Positions 1 through 8,864 are shown, counted from the first letter of the stretch. The stretch: 64,000 bases of DNA from Niastella vici (GCF_002077945.1 NZ_LVYD01000013.1:124001-188000), one strand, 5' to 3'. Translations and numbers: made by a program. Notes: generated by a model from the sequence alone, not told the origin.

Positions 1-1575
1 CAACCGGTCAGCATTCCCGGAAATACACCACACCTTACATTAACCTGGCAAAAAGGGTTGCCCCAGTTCGATTACCGCATCATCACAAATTATAAAAAGA
101 ACAGGTCGTTACCCCTTTCAAATATTACAGACAGTGTGCACCTGCAATACCTGCATAGCGAGAATCATTTTCCTGAATTTGACCGGGAGCCATTGATGCC
201 CCATATGCTTTCTACCGAGGGGCCTGCTCTTGCAGTAGGAGATATCAATAATGATGGTCTGCAGGATGTATTCATCGGTTCTGCCAAATGGCAAAAAAGT
301 GCCGTGTATGTACAAAAGCCAGGCGGAACTTTTGTGAGGACCGCCCAACCCGGAATAGAAAATGACAGTACGTTTGAAGATGTAGATGCCTGTATTACGG
401 ATGTGAATAAAGATGGTTATGCCGACCTGGTAGTAGCCAGTGGCGGCAATGAATTTTATGGCAATGATGAACACCTGTTGCCGCGGGTATACCTGAACGA
501 TGGAAAAGGACAATTTATCAGGTTGCCCAATGCTTTTACCGGAATATATGAAACCGTATCGTGTATAGTGCCGTACGATTTTAATAAAGATGGTTTTGTT
601 GACCTGTTTGTTGGCGGCAGGGCCATACCCTGGGCTTACGGGCAAATGCCCCGGTCATACTTATTACAAAATGATGGCAGCGGGAAGTTCAAAGATGTCA
701 CCGCTCAGCATGCAAAGGACTTATCCGATGCAGGTTTTGTAACCCGTGCCTTATGGTTCGATATTGACAAAGACGGTGACCAGGACCTGTTGTGTTCATT
801 TGAATGGGGCGGTATAGATGCCTGGATCAATAACAATGGTGAGTTTACCAGGAAGGTGCTTACCGATAAAAAAGGCTGGTGGAATTTTATCTTACCAGTC
901 GATATTGACAACGACGGTGATATTGATCTGGTGGCAGGAAACCTGGGTACCAACAGCCGGTTGAAAGCTTCGGAGAAGGAACCGGTTCGTTTGTATTACA
1001 ATGATTTTGATGACAACGGTAAAAAAGAGCAGGTGTTGACATACTATGTACAGGGCCGTGAAATACCATTTGCCAATAAATCGGAGCTGGAAAAGCAAAT
1101 GCCGGTGTTGAAGAAAAGTTTTCTGTATGCCGAAGATTTTGCAAAAGCCCGGTTGAATGAGCTGTTTACCCCTGCGAAGTTGAAAGGGGCAGAAGTTTTA
1201 ACCGCTGACTATTTTTACAATGCCGTTCTTATAAACGATGGCCATATGCAGTTCACCACGGAGGCGTTGCCCTGGCAGGCACAACTGACGAGTTACCGCG
1301 ATGCGGTGGTGGTAAATGCCAATGATGATGGCCTGCCCGATCTGTTGCTGGGCGGAAATTATTACGAGAACAATGTAGAAATGGGCCGGTATGATGCAGA
1401 TTGGGGAACGCTGTTATTAAATAAAGGAAAGGGGCATTTTGAAGTGGAAAAACCCAATGGGGTTTTGATAAAGGGGCAGGTACGGCATATCCAAAAGATC
1501 GACATTGCAAAAAAAGAAGCATTTATACTCGCCCGAAATAATGACTCTGTGATGGTGGTTCGGTTTTCAAAATAA
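1..1575 (+). CDS. FG-GAP/VCBS repeat protein (C-terminal part, 5' cut by window)
   Basis: The reading frame is open from base 1 (frame 1), so the start lies upstream and only the C-terminal ~525 residues are visible. They contain repeated calcium-binding-like FG-GAP/VCBS blades with D-x-[ND]-x-D-G signatures: DINNDGLQD, DVNKDGYAD, DFNKDGFVD, DIDKDGDQD, DIDNDGDID and NANDDGLPD. This pattern indicates a secreted or surface beta-propeller, as in the large VCBS/ASPIC-UnbV-type proteins that often sit next to SusC/SusD systems in Bacteroidota. The last codons overlap the convergent gene on the minus strand by 9 bp. The substrate or role cannot be told from the fragment. Confidence 0.85.
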   Translation, partial: QPVSIPGNTPHLTLTWQKGLPQFDYRIITNYKKNRSLPLSNITDSVHLQYLHSENHFPEFDREPLMPHMLSTEGPALAVGDINNDGLQDVFIGSAKWQKSAVYVQKPGGTFVRTAQPGIENDSTFEDVDACITDVNKDGYADLVVASGGNEFYGNDEHLLPRVYLNDGKGQFIRLPNAFTGIYETVSCIVPYDFNKDGFVDLFVGGRAIPWAYGQMPRSYLLQNDGSGKFKDVTAQHAKDLSDAGFVTRALWFDIDKDGDQDLLCSFEWGGIDAWINNNGEFTRKVLTDKKGWWNFILPVDIDNDGDIDLVAGNLGTNSRLKASEKEPVRLYYNDFDDNGKKEQVLTYYVQGREIPFANKSELEKQMPVLKKSFLYAEDFAKARLNELFTPAKLKGAEVLTADYFYNAVLINDGHMQFTTEALPWQAQLTSYRDAVVVNANDDGLPDLLLGGNYYENNVEMGRYDADWGTLLLNKGKGHFEVEKPNGVLIKGQVRHIQKIDIAKKEAFILARNNDSVMVVRFSK

Positions 1576-2496
1576 TGGCACATAGATATCGGTGACCCAA
1601 CGCGTGGTGTCGGGTTCTGCGCTTCTGTCAGTAACGAGCTGTTGAAAGGGAAGCGCCATCAGCGTTCGGTGATAATCCTGAATATATAATTGTATCTGGT
1701 GTAATGCCTGGTTAACGGTGGCATCACCCCCGTGTACCCGGGTAACCAGGAAACGGTTAAGGGGAATACGTTGGTTATAGAATGGATCGCGAGCCGGGAT
1801 CGATCTGTTGACCGGAAGCGCCGTCAAAACCTGGAAGCCGAAGGGATACAGGGGTGTTATGCTCATGATGGGTTTGCCGGCTGGTTGAGCCTGGAACGTT
1901 GCACTGTATTTTTTCAGGGAGTTTATTTGTGAATAAATAACAGCAACCGAAGGGTATGCAGACATGTTTGTTTTGGTGCCTATGAGCAGGGAGTCTCTGT
2001 AAATAGTTTCCTGAAGAGATATACCGTAAATATTTTCTTTTTTTTCTGCAAAGGATTTGAAAAAGCCAAGCACGGCTGCCATGTTGTTCTTTATGGCAAC
2101 GGCCTGCTGGTATTGTTGAACGCGTTTGAAAGGGTTCAAACCAGAAACCAGGCTACACGACCATTGCATGGTGATGGAATCACCACCTGCCGGCAATAAA
2201 TGCAGCGTGCTGTTTACAGGCAGTTCATTATGCAGAATGCGGACCTCGAAGGTATTCAGCAGCGTTTTGGTGATCACAAACGAACTGTTCTGAAAACGCA
2301 GCATATTGCCCTGTGACTGGCTGCCCGGCCACCAGGCTTTCCATTTCTCCACCGTTGTCATATGGCGGTATGCACCGGGTGTGGTACAGTTAACAGGCGT
2401 TATTTGAACAACGTTCAATTGCGCGGGGATGAAAATATAAATACCAGCGATGGAAGCAACAATAACGAGAAAGATAATCAGTAGCCATTTTTTCAT
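1567..2496 (-). CDS. Membrane-anchored GyrI-like/SRPBCC protein
   Basis: A 309-residue protein. Residues 4-25 form one N-terminal hydrophobic anchor or signal segment (LLIIFLVIVASIAGIYIF). Residues ~30-150 resemble an SRPBCC/polyketide-cyclase-like domain (VEKWKAWWPG, VITKTLLNTFEV). Residues ~155-309 look like the GyrI-like effector-binding domain: IYGISLQETIYRDSLLIG, then a long central stretch, then VTDIYVPLF at the end. GyrI-like domains bind small hydrophobic ligands. Without a DNA-binding domain this is probably a stand-alone binding protein at the envelope. It is transcribed alone and converges with the upstream repeat-protein gene. Confidence 0.6.
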   Translation of the reverse strand: MKKWLLIIFLVIVASIAGIYIFIPAQLNVVQITPVNCTTPGAYRHMTTVEKWKAWWPGSQSQGNMLRFQNSSFVITKTLLNTFEVRILHNELPVNSTLHLLPAGGDSITMQWSCSLVSGLNPFKRVQQYQQAVAIKNNMAAVLGFFKSFAEKKENIYGISLQETIYRDSLLIGTKTNMSAYPSVAVIYSQINSLKKYSATFQAQPAGKPIMSITPLYPFGFQVLTALPVNRSIPARDPFYNQRIPLNRFLVTRVHGGDATVNQALHQIQLYIQDYHRTLMALPFQQLVTDRSAEPDTTRWVTDIYVPLF

Positions 2497-2553
2497 AGTG
2501 CCAATGGAACGATGTGTAATTGCAAAATAACAATTCCCGATTGCTTATACCAG

Positions 2554-3156
2554 TTATTGAACATCTTTTTGATGATCGATAATAAACTGAATGATGTCTT
2601 CGAGCGGAATGTTGATACGTGAAATGGCGTCGGTAATATCATCCCGGTTTACCTGGGCGGCAAAGGATGGCGTTTTTAATTTCTTCAATATGCTTTTAAC
2701 ATCCATGCCATCATAGCGGGTTGGGCGTATAAGGGCGGCGGCATGAATAAAACCCGATAGTTCATCAAACACATAGATCATTTTATCCATAGTATTGTTA
2801 GGTTCCACCCCAAAATACCGCGGGCCATGCGAAGCGATGCAATGGATAACTTCGGGATCTATGTTCCGGCGCTCGAGTTCTTCAATGATAATACGGCAAT
2901 GATCATCGGGATGTTTTTCCCAGTCGGCATCGTGCAGAAGGCCGGCCAGCTCCCATTTGCCGGCGGTGAGCTCATCGGCCTGTTCCTTTTCAAGCGCCCA
3001 GGCTTTCATAACGGCAGCCACCTGTTTCATATGCAGGCGCAGCCGTTCGTTGGGCACCCATTCAGTAAGCAATTGATGGGCTTCCTCAACAGGCATCAGG
3101 TTGCCGGCGTTGGCAATATCACCAAAGGTGTTGCGGCCGAGTGTGTGTACGGGCAT
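2554..3156 (-). CDS. HD-domain hydrolase
   Basis: A 200-residue protein with an HD metal-dependent phosphohydrolase signature: H42 (RLHMKQVAAVMKAW), H75-D76 in AGLLHDADWEKHPDDH, and H110 in IASHGPRYFG. A later D in VFDELSGFIHAA completes the usual four-ligand pattern. HD proteins of this size hydrolyse nucleotide phosphates; the exact substrate is not deducible. The ATG start follows closely on the small gene upstream (3162-3365), so it may be co-transcribed with it and with the higBA pair. Confidence 0.75.
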   Translation of the reverse strand: MPVHTLGRNTFGDIANAGNLMPVEEAHQLLTEWVPNERLRLHMKQVAAVMKAWALEKEQADELTAGKWELAGLLHDADWEKHPDDHCRIIIEELERRNIDPEVIHCIASHGPRYFGVEPNNTMDKMIYVFDELSGFIHAAALIRPTRYDGMDVKSILKKLKTPSFAAQVNRDDITDAISRINIPLEDIIQFIIDHQKDVQ

Positions 3157-3161
3157 GGTTA

Positions 3162-3365
3162 TTAGGAAGATTGTTTAGTTCTTGATAGCTCGTAAGTTAC
3201 GACTTGATTTTTTAAATCTTCTCTAAAGGCGTGGTATGATGAAAGGAATAGTTTTTTTCTTAATGGGTATTGGTCAGGCTCTTTAGTAAGACGTTTAATT
3301 TCATCATTAAGGTCTTCTATTAGAAATAACGTATGAACATACTGGTTCATATTTTCTAATTCCAT
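3162..3365 (-). CDS. Small hypothetical protein (67 aa)
   Basis: A short, charged, probably helical protein lying 5 bp downstream of higA and 5 bp upstream of the HD gene on the same strand. The close packing supports translation. No family recognised. It contains YELSRTKQSS at the C-terminus and no cysteines or membrane segment. It might be a third component of the toxin-antitoxin operon, but nothing in the sequence shows that. Confidence 0.5.
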   Translation of the reverse strand: MELENMNQYVHTLFLIEDLNDEIKRLTKEPDQYPLRKKLFLSSYHAFREDLKNQVVTYELSRTKQSS

Positions 3366-3370
3366 AGTGT

Positions 3371-3742
3371 TTACCCTTTTAATTCATATTCTTTTGTCAA
3401 TGCTTCAACGGGAATATGTAACAGTTCGCTGAATTTTCTGATCATAGTTAAGGAAAGCGCCTGTTTATAGTTTAAGACTTTGCTGATGGTGCCTTTGTCG
3501 CCGTATTCTTTAGCCAGGTCGGTGAGCTTGAGGCCAAAATCTTCCATGCGGATTTTGATAAGCTCTATAGGGTCAACCTCTGGCAAATTCCACTGATTTT
3601 GCTCGTATTGGTTGATGAGGAGGGCCAGTAGCAGTTTTTCCTTATGTTCAGTGGTACCCTTTTTCGAATTATGGATCTCTTCATAGCGGTTGGTTGCCTC
3701 CTGGTATTCTTTTTCATTTTCTATGAGAAACCATTGCTTCAT
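3371..3742 (-). CDS. higA: HigA-like antitoxin (XRE family)
   Basis: A 123-residue protein. The N-terminal half is helical (EYQEATNRYEEIH, EHKEKLLLALLINQYE). The C-terminal half is a Cro/CI-type helix-turn-helix (LKLTDLAKEYGDKGTISKVLNYKQALSLTMIRKFSELLHIPVEAL). This is the layout of HigA antitoxins paired with HigB (PF09907) toxins. It lies 4 bp downstream of the toxin gene, so toxin precedes antitoxin, the usual HigBA order. It should neutralise HigB and repress its own promoter. Confidence 0.8.
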   Translation of the reverse strand: MKQWFLIENEKEYQEATNRYEEIHNSKKGTTEHKEKLLLALLINQYEQNQWNLPEVDPIELIKIRMEDFGLKLTDLAKEYGDKGTISKVLNYKQALSLTMIRKFSELLHIPVEALTKEYELKG

Positions 3743-3746
3743 AGTA

Positions 3747-4040
3747 TTAAATTGTTTCGGGATCTATGGCGTCATATTCGTTATGTGTTCCGATAAAACG
3801 GATTTCAACTATACCATCTCCATAATCAATTTGGGCAATGATGCGGTAGGTATTGTGCACGATCTCAAAACGGGCACGATTGTTCTTTATGACCTTGGCA
3901 TTCGGAAAATCGGCTAATACATCCTGTTTCTTTTTCCAGACTGCTTTTTCTACGATTGTTTTCCAGGCTGCCAGGTGTTTTCTGGCATTAGCGTGAGTTT
4001 TAGCAAAAGTAGTAAGCTTTAACAAATAGACAATACGCAT
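3747..4040 (-). CDS. higB: HigB-like toxin, mRNA interferase
   Basis: A 97-residue basic protein with the HigB_toxin family hallmarks: a Lys-rich N-terminal part, then NAKVIKNNRARFEIVHNTYRIIAQIDYG and the C-terminal VEIRFIGTHNEYDAID. Members cleave ribosome-bound mRNA. It is the first gene of the minus-strand operon higB-higA-67aa-HD. Length and motifs are complete, so it is probably functional. Confidence 0.85.
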   Translation of the reverse strand: MRIVYLLKLTTFAKTHANARKHLAAWKTIVEKAVWKKKQDVLADFPNAKVIKNNRARFEIVHNTYRIIAQIDYGDGIVEIRFIGTHNEYDAIDPETI

Positions 4041-4384
4041 TATAAATCATTGATGATTTAAAAATTTTTTGACCACCAGAGAATGTTATCTTGATTTCAT
4101 AATGCGCTTCGTCTCGAAGCTTGCCTTTCAAGGCATGGATTTACAACAAATATAAGCAGAGTTGGCAAATTGCCAACTTTTATTTTAAATAGGTTATCTT
4201 TGGCACCTATAGCTATCCCCCCATTCTTCGACCCCGCTCCCATATTGCTTCGCACCTGATCCGATACTGATGCGCACCTCGTTCGCCCTTCGTTCGCAAT
4301 TTGTTTTGAACCCGCGAAAGCATGTTAAAAGGGTGCTGAAATGTAGGTAATATGATGGTGATTTTATACCCGAAGAAGCCCCGA

Positions 4385-4488
4385 AGGAGGTGCGAAGGAG
4401 TACGGAAGGAGGTGCGAACACCTATCGCTATAATATCGCTATAAGGTCGCTGTAAACTCGCTATAATGTCGCTGAAAGTACGCTATAA
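4385..4488. repeat. Two adjacent 11-bp tandem repeats
   Basis: From 4423 to 4488 there are six contiguous 11-base units of the form nnTCGCTATAA (4423, 4434, 4445, 4456, 4467, 4478), with variants CGCTGTAA and CGCTGAAA. Just upstream (about 4385-4420) is a second 11-base periodicity built on GAAGGAGGTGC / GAAGGAGTACG. The surrounding 4041-4588 stretch has no credible gene. A minus-strand ORF across it is an artefact of the repeats. Confidence 0.75.
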
Positions 4489-4588
4489 GGAAGGAGAAAA
4501 CACCGGGTTTTTAGATGAAGTTGTTGTATCTTCCGGTTAGGGAAATGCGAATGAGCTGTATTCATTAAAGCTATAAAACTTTTTGATT

Positions 4589-5395
4589 ATGGCCAAAGGA
4601 AAAAAGCGCGCCAAACAGCACTTGCAGAAACGCATGGTCCTTGTTCGCAGCAAACGCTATGGCGATCATGAACGCAATCCCAGAGGCACCTTCACACCAG
4701 CTGTATTGAACGAAGACATGGTAGCGAGCAAAAACAGACTGCTGCAGGTAAATCAAACGGCCAGCCTCATCTTCAGCAGCATTCGCGATAATCATAATGA
4801 CGGCTCACTGTGGACCCGGTTGCTGTCCCTTCTTCGCCGGCAGCTAAAGGAAAAAAACTTTAATGATGTACACTGTTTGCTTAACCTGGAATGCCATGCC
4901 GTACACACGTTGAGTAATATACTTCGTACTTACGTTTTTGTTAAGGTGGCTCCTATTGTTGATAACCAATTGCATATTTCTGTATGTATTGATAAAGCAC
5001 CCCGATGGCGCACAAAGCACCTGAATGGTTTCCTCCTAAGTGTTCATGTTATATATCCCGATTTGGCGCTTAATCGCATAGAAAAAGAGGTACTGAAAAG
5101 TGATGTTCTCAGCATTATTGGATATCCGAAGGATGTTTCTTTTGTGATACCGGTTCCTGCCTACGCTTCGGCATATGCCGTATTTTTAAGAATTACAGGA
5201 TGTATTAATGGAGAGCCAACGAATGGATTACAATCTACCGGTATGCGGTGTGTAACCTCTGGTAATATTGAACGAAAGGCGAAGAAGGAGGCTGATTGTG
5301 GAGTTGCCGAAAAAGTCCTGAAGCCAAAACAGGAGAAAAGCAAGCGGAAAATACCACAAAAAGCCAGGAAGAAAATTAAGAGAAAGGGTTCATAG
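4589..5395 (+). CDS. Hypothetical protein with very basic tail (268 aa)
   Basis: The start is taken at the ATG at 4589 (MAKGKKRAKQHLQKRM) rather than the TTG six bases earlier. The protein is rich in Lys/Arg at both ends (C-terminal KRKIPQKARKKIKRKGS). The middle is hydrophobic and beta-like (YVFVKVAPIVDNQLHISVCIDK, VSFVIPVPAYASAYAVFLRITG). I do not recognise the family. The basic ends suggest nucleic-acid contact, but that is inference. Confidence 0.6.
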   Translation: MAKGKKRAKQHLQKRMVLVRSKRYGDHERNPRGTFTPAVLNEDMVASKNRLLQVNQTASLIFSSIRDNHNDGSLWTRLLSLLRRQLKEKNFNDVHCLLNLECHAVHTLSNILRTYVFVKVAPIVDNQLHISVCIDKAPRWRTKHLNGFLLSVHVIYPDLALNRIEKEVLKSDVLSIIGYPKDVSFVIPVPAYASAYAVFLRITGCINGEPTNGLQSTGMRCVTSGNIERKAKKEADCGVAEKVLKPKQEKSKRKIPQKARKKIKRKGS

Positions 5396-5777
5396 GTTTA
5401 TTAATTCATTCGTTGACCGGCTCATCAATCTGCCACTGCGGCACAGGCGCATAGGCTGTCCTGGTGCCTGCCGGATCCCGAAGTACGCCGGGTAAATCAT
5501 TGGCGAGCGAGTGTGCCACCCTGCCTGGTTAAAGTCACGCGGGGGCAGTGCCCCCTGCTTTAGCAGTAGCGCAGGCCCTGCCCAACCGCCTTCCGAACGC
5601 CGAAGTGTGCGACGCAACCCCAGCCCAATAGCCTTCCAACCCCCGGTTTCCCCCAAATAGCTGCCCTAAAATGCCCGCTGCAGCTGCTTTTGAGGCAGTA
5701 GTAAAATTTATATGTCAAAATATTTATTGAAAATCAATTAATTATAAAGCTGCGATAAAAAATTAGTTGCCCAAATG

Positions 5778-5809
5778 TTTGTTGTGCCAATTTCAACAAC
5801 CTATCTTTG
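5778..5809 (+). promoter_or_regulatory. Bacteroidetes sigma-A-type promoter of rplM
   Basis: TTTG at 5778-5781, a 20-nt spacer, and TATCTTTG at 5802-5809 match the Bacteroidetes consensus TTTG-N19/20-TAnnTTTG. It lies 113 nt before the rplM ATG. Confidence 0.75.
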
Positions 5810-5815
5810 CGACCC

Positions 5816-5922
5816 GTTTTTAGTTACCTGACTATTGGCGGAAACAGCAAGCGGGATGGCGTTGCTGTTTATTTGTTAACCGGCTGAAACTAAAAAACAG
5901 CTTTCGGCCAAAAGTTTTTAAA
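5816..5922 (+). promoter_or_regulatory. Structured 5' leader of rplM-rpsI
   Basis: The ~107-nt leader can fold into two hairpins: AAACAGCAA (5842-5850) with TTGCTGTTT (5862-5870), and GGCTGAAA (5882-5889) with TTTCGGCC (5902-5909). The second ends 13 nt before the ATG, where it could affect ribosome access. Ribosomal-protein operons are often autoregulated through such leaders; L13 binding here is inference. Confidence 0.5.
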
Positions 5923-6366
5923 ATGAGCAAACTACATTTCACTACCCAACATGCGAATGCGGCTACCGTAAAACGCAACTGGTATGTTGTAGACGGTACC
6001 AATCAAACCGTGGGACGCATGTGCGCGAAAATAGCGGCTATTCTTCGTGGTAAGAACAAGCCTTACTATACGCCACATGTTGATTGCGGAGACTACATCA
6101 TCGTTATCAATGCCGAAAAAGTAAAATTCACCGGCAACAAAACCGAGGAAAAAGAATACCTGACCTTCTCAGGTTATCCTGGTGGACAAAAATCTGAAAC
6201 AGCCCGCGAACTCCTGCGCCGTCGTCCTGAGCAGGTAGTTGAAAGAGCTGTAAAAGGTATGTTGCCCAAGAATCGCCTTGGCCGCAAAATGTTCAAGAAA
6301 TTATTTGTGTATGCCGGCGACCAACACGAGCATGCTGCACAGAAACCTCAATCATTAACTTTCTAA
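5923..6366 (+). CDS. rplM: 50S ribosomal protein L13 (uL13)
   Basis: 147 residues, standard length. Typical L13 blocks: [26 protein letters not shown] (start ~19), [44 protein letters not shown] and the C-terminal [17 protein letters not shown]. It is an early-assembly protein of the large subunit. It is the first gene of the rplM-rpsI pair, with 13 nt before rpsI. Confidence 0.98.
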   Translation: MSKLHFTTQHANAATVKRNWYVVDGTNQTVGRMCAKIAAILRGKNKPYYTPHVDCGDYIIVINAEKVKFTGNKTEEKEYLTFSGYPGGQKSETARELLRRRPEQVVERAVKGMLPKNRLGRKMFKKLFVYAGDQHEHAAQKPQSLTF

Positions 6367-6379
6367 TTGTAAATAATAC

Positions 6380-6769
6380 ATGGAAAAGCAAAAAAATGCC
6401 GTAGGTCGTCGTAAAGAAGCTGTGACAAGAGTTTGGTTGTCACGCGGAACCGGTAAGATCACCGTTAACGATAAAGACTATAAAGAATATTTTTCACTGG
6501 TTTATTTACAAAACCAGGTGGAACTGCCTTTAAAAGCTACTCAATCGCTGGATAAATTTGACGTGAAGATCAATGCTGCCGGTGGTGGTATGAAAGGCCA
6601 GGCGGAAGCTGCAAAGCTGGGTATCGGCCGCGCTTTGCTTGAAATAAGCCAGGAATACCGTCCTGCTTTAAAAGCAGTTGGTGTGCTGAAACGCGATCCG
6701 AGATCTGTTGAACGTAAGAAATTCGGTCACAAAAAAGCTCGTCGCAGCTACCAGTTCAGCAAACGTTAA
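6380..6769 (+). CDS. rpsI: 30S ribosomal protein S9 (uS9)
   Basis: 129 residues with the family blocks AVGRRKEAVTRVWL at the N-terminus, GGGMKGQAEAAKLGIGRALLE in the middle and the conserved basic C-terminal tail ending YQFSKR, which reaches the P-site tRNA. It follows rplM in the conserved L13-S9 operon. Confidence 0.98.
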   Translation: MEKQKNAVGRRKEAVTRVWLSRGTGKITVNDKDYKEYFSLVYLQNQVELPLKATQSLDKFDVKINAAGGGMKGQAEAAKLGIGRALLEISQEYRPALKAVGVLKRDPRSVERKKFGHKKARRSYQFSKR

Positions 6770-6782
6770 TCCATACCGGCGC

Positions 6783-6800
6783 CTCCGCCAGCTGGCGGAG
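6783..6800. repeat. 18-bp perfect palindrome after rpsI
   Basis: CTCCGCCAG/CTGGCGGAG is a perfect 18-bp palindrome between rpsI and rpsB. It has no T-tract, so it is not a standard intrinsic terminator. Related TCCGCC...GGCGGA palindromes occur at 45306-45323 and 52396-52413. Confidence 0.7.
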
Positions 6801-6861
6801 TGCGTTTTGGAAACGCTTGTGGTATTATCAAATTTATCAAACACATTTTCAACTTAGTTAA

Positions 6862-7800
6862 ATGGAAAATAACACTTCATTGCAACAGCAGCTCCTGGAT
6901 GCCGGTGTACACTTTGGTCACCTGCGTAAGAAGTGGAACCCAAAAATGTTGCCTTTCATTTTTGCTGAAAAGAAAGGTATTCACATTATCGATCTTAATA
7001 AAACTACCGAAAGCCTGACCGAAGCAGCTGCTGCTTTAAAGCAGATTGCCCGCAGCGGTAAAAAGATCATGTTCGTAGGCACCAAGAAACAAGCGAAAGA
7101 AATTGTTACTGAGTGCGCCCGCAAAGTGAACATGCCTTTCGTTACCGAGCGTTGGCTGGGTGGTATGCTTACCAACTTCAACACCGTTCGCAAAAGCGTT
7201 AAGAAAATGCAGAGCATTGACAAAATGCTGAGCGAAAGCACTGCTGATGTTCTTACTAAAAAAGAGAAATTAACCCTCGGTCGCGACCGCGATAAAATGG
7301 ATAAAGTACTGGGTGGTATCAGCCAACTGGGCCGTGTACCTGCCGCTTTGTTCATCATCGACATTGGCCATGAGCATATTGCCCTGGCTGAAGCAAAAAG
7401 ATTGGGTATTACCACTTTTGGTATGGTTGATACCAATTGCGATCCTAATAAAGTTGACTTTGCAATTCCTGCAAACGACGACGCTACAAAATCTATCGCA
7501 ATCATCACTCAATACATAACTGCTGCTATAGCTGAAGGTCTTGCTGAAAGACAGGCTGCTAAAGACGAAGAAACTGAAGAGCAGACAGACGACGAAAAAG
7601 AAAAGAAAGCACAACGCCTGCAGGCTGAAGCTGAAGCTGAAGGCGGTCGTAGCCGCGGTGGTAACGCCGGCGGTGGCGGACGTGGTCAGGGCGGCGGTGG
7701 CCGTGGTCATGGTGGCGGCGGACGTCAGGGCGGTGGCCAAAACAGAGGCGGTGGTCGTCCTGGTGGTGGTAACCGTGGACCCGGCGGCGGTAGAAGATAG
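6862..7800 (+). CDS. rpsB: 30S ribosomal protein S2 with Gly/Arg-rich tail
   Basis: 312 residues against the usual 230-260. Residues 1-230 are a normal S2 (LLDAGVHFGHLRKKWNPKM, GGMLTNFNTVRKS, PAALFIIDIGHEHIALAEAKRLGI, GMVDTNCDP). An acidic/charged linker follows (231-260, EETEEQTDDEKEKK). Residues 261-312 are an RGG-type tail of Gly, Arg, Gln and Asn repeats. S2 anchors S1 at the mRNA exit side of the small subunit; a disordered RGG tail there could bind RNA, but that is inference. It precedes tsf, the conserved rpsB-tsf order. Confidence 0.97.
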   Translation: MENNTSLQQQLLDAGVHFGHLRKKWNPKMLPFIFAEKKGIHIIDLNKTTESLTEAAAALKQIARSGKKIMFVGTKKQAKEIVTECARKVNMPFVTERWLGGMLTNFNTVRKSVKKMQSIDKMLSESTADVLTKKEKLTLGRDRDKMDKVLGGISQLGRVPAALFIIDIGHEHIALAEAKRLGITTFGMVDTNCDPNKVDFAIPANDDATKSIAIITQYITAAIAEGLAERQAAKDEETEEQTDDEKEKKAQRLQAEAEAEGGRSRGGNAGGGGRGQGGGGRGHGGGGRQGGGQNRGGGRPGGGNRGPGGGRR

Positions 7801-7999
7801 TTTTAGTTCCTTTGGTTTGGGGTTGCCCGGCTGAAGAATTACTATTGAACATCCGTTGCGACGCTCCGTTTTTCTTTTAGTTCGCTACTGAGCAGAATTA
7901 ATAAAATGAAAATGCTTCACCAATACATGATTTGAAACAGAATCGGGTTATTTGTGACGCATTTTCAAATTTTCATAATATTTAAATATTCAAATTACT

Positions 8000-8839
8000 A
8001 TGTCAGGTGTTGCTATTACTGCCGCTGATATTAACAAACTGCGCCAGATGACTGGAGCAGGAATGATGGATTGCCGTAAAGCGTTGACAGAAACCAATGG
8101 CGATTTCGAAGCCGCTATCGACTGGCTTCGTAAAAAAGGCGCCAAGGTTGCTGCGCTGCGTGGCGATCGCGAGGCAAAAGAAGGTGTGGTACTGGCTAAA
8201 ACTACAGCCGATAATAAAACAGGTATTACGCTCTGCGTAAGCTGCGAAACCGACTTCGTTGGTAAAAATGCTGACTTTGTGGCTTTCGCCCAAAGTATTA
8301 TCGATGCTGCTATTGCCAACAACGTAAAAAGCCTCGATGAGCTGAACGGTATTTCTATCAATGGGGCTAAAGTTGCCGACCTGGTGAACGATAAACTCGC
8401 CAGCATTGGTGAAAAGATCGGGATCACTAAATTTGAGCGTGTTGATGCCGACTACGTAGCCTCTTACATTCACGGTGCAAACCGTATTGGTGTACTGGTA
8501 GGACTGAACAAAGCTGCTGCTGAAGCGGGTAGAGACGTGGCCATGCAAATTGCTGCCATGAACCCCGTTGCTGTTGACGCTAACTCGGTACCTGCTGCTA
8601 CCATTGAGCGTGAGCGTGCCATCGTTACCGAGCAAATCAAGACCGATCCTAAAATGGCCGGTAAGCCCGATGAAATGATCAACAAGATCGCAGAGGGTAA
8701 ACTGAATGCATTCTTTAAAGAAAGCACCCTGGTAAACCAGGCTTTCGTAAAAGATAATTCAAAAACCGTTGCCGATTACCTGAAAAGCGTTGATGGTGGC
8801 TTAGCTGTTACCGAATTCAAACGCGTGGCTTTAGGATAA
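8000..8839 (+). CDS. tsf: Translation elongation factor Ts
   Basis: 279 residues. The N-terminal UBA-like module shows the EF-Ts signature LRQMTGAGMMDCRKALTETNGDFEAAIDWLRKKGAK, followed by core domains (CVSCETDFVGKNADFVAFAQ; YIHGANRIGVLVGLN). It recycles GDP from EF-Tu. The start is the ATG just after an AT-rich stretch. A strong terminator follows at 8865. Confidence 0.98.
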   Translation: MSGVAITAADINKLRQMTGAGMMDCRKALTETNGDFEAAIDWLRKKGAKVAALRGDREAKEGVVLAKTTADNKTGITLCVSCETDFVGKNADFVAFAQSIIDAAIANNVKSLDELNGISINGAKVADLVNDKLASIGEKIGITKFERVDADYVASYIHGANRIGVLVGLNKAAAEAGRDVAMQIAAMNPVAVDANSVPAATIERERAIVTEQIKTDPKMAGKPDEMINKIAEGKLNAFFKESTLVNQAFVKDNSKTVADYLKSVDGGLAVTEFKRVALG

Positions 8840-8864
8840 GATCAATAACCGAATCAATATATAT

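Larger units (their letters stand above)
5396..5922. other. Non-coding region with GC-rich hairpin and rplM leader
   Basis: This 527-bp gap holds no convincing gene. A 15-base perfect inverted repeat GGGGGCA-G-TGCCCCC lies at 5541-5555 inside a GC-rich stretch (5500-5650) unlike the AT-rich flank that follows. The minus-strand ORF through it is low-complexity and probably spurious. The right part holds the rplM promoter and leader. Confidence 0.6.

Noticed and set aside
4194-4421. 75-aa minus-strand ORF
   Set aside because: It runs through the 11-bp repeats, has no start context and no resemblance to a protein family.
5390-5656. 88-aa minus-strand ORF
   Set aside because: Low-complexity, GC-rich, contains the palindrome; likely a non-coding repeat.
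7270-7740. Long ORFs on the other frames and strand of rpsB
   Set aside because: They are shadows of the Gly/Arg-rich repeats.
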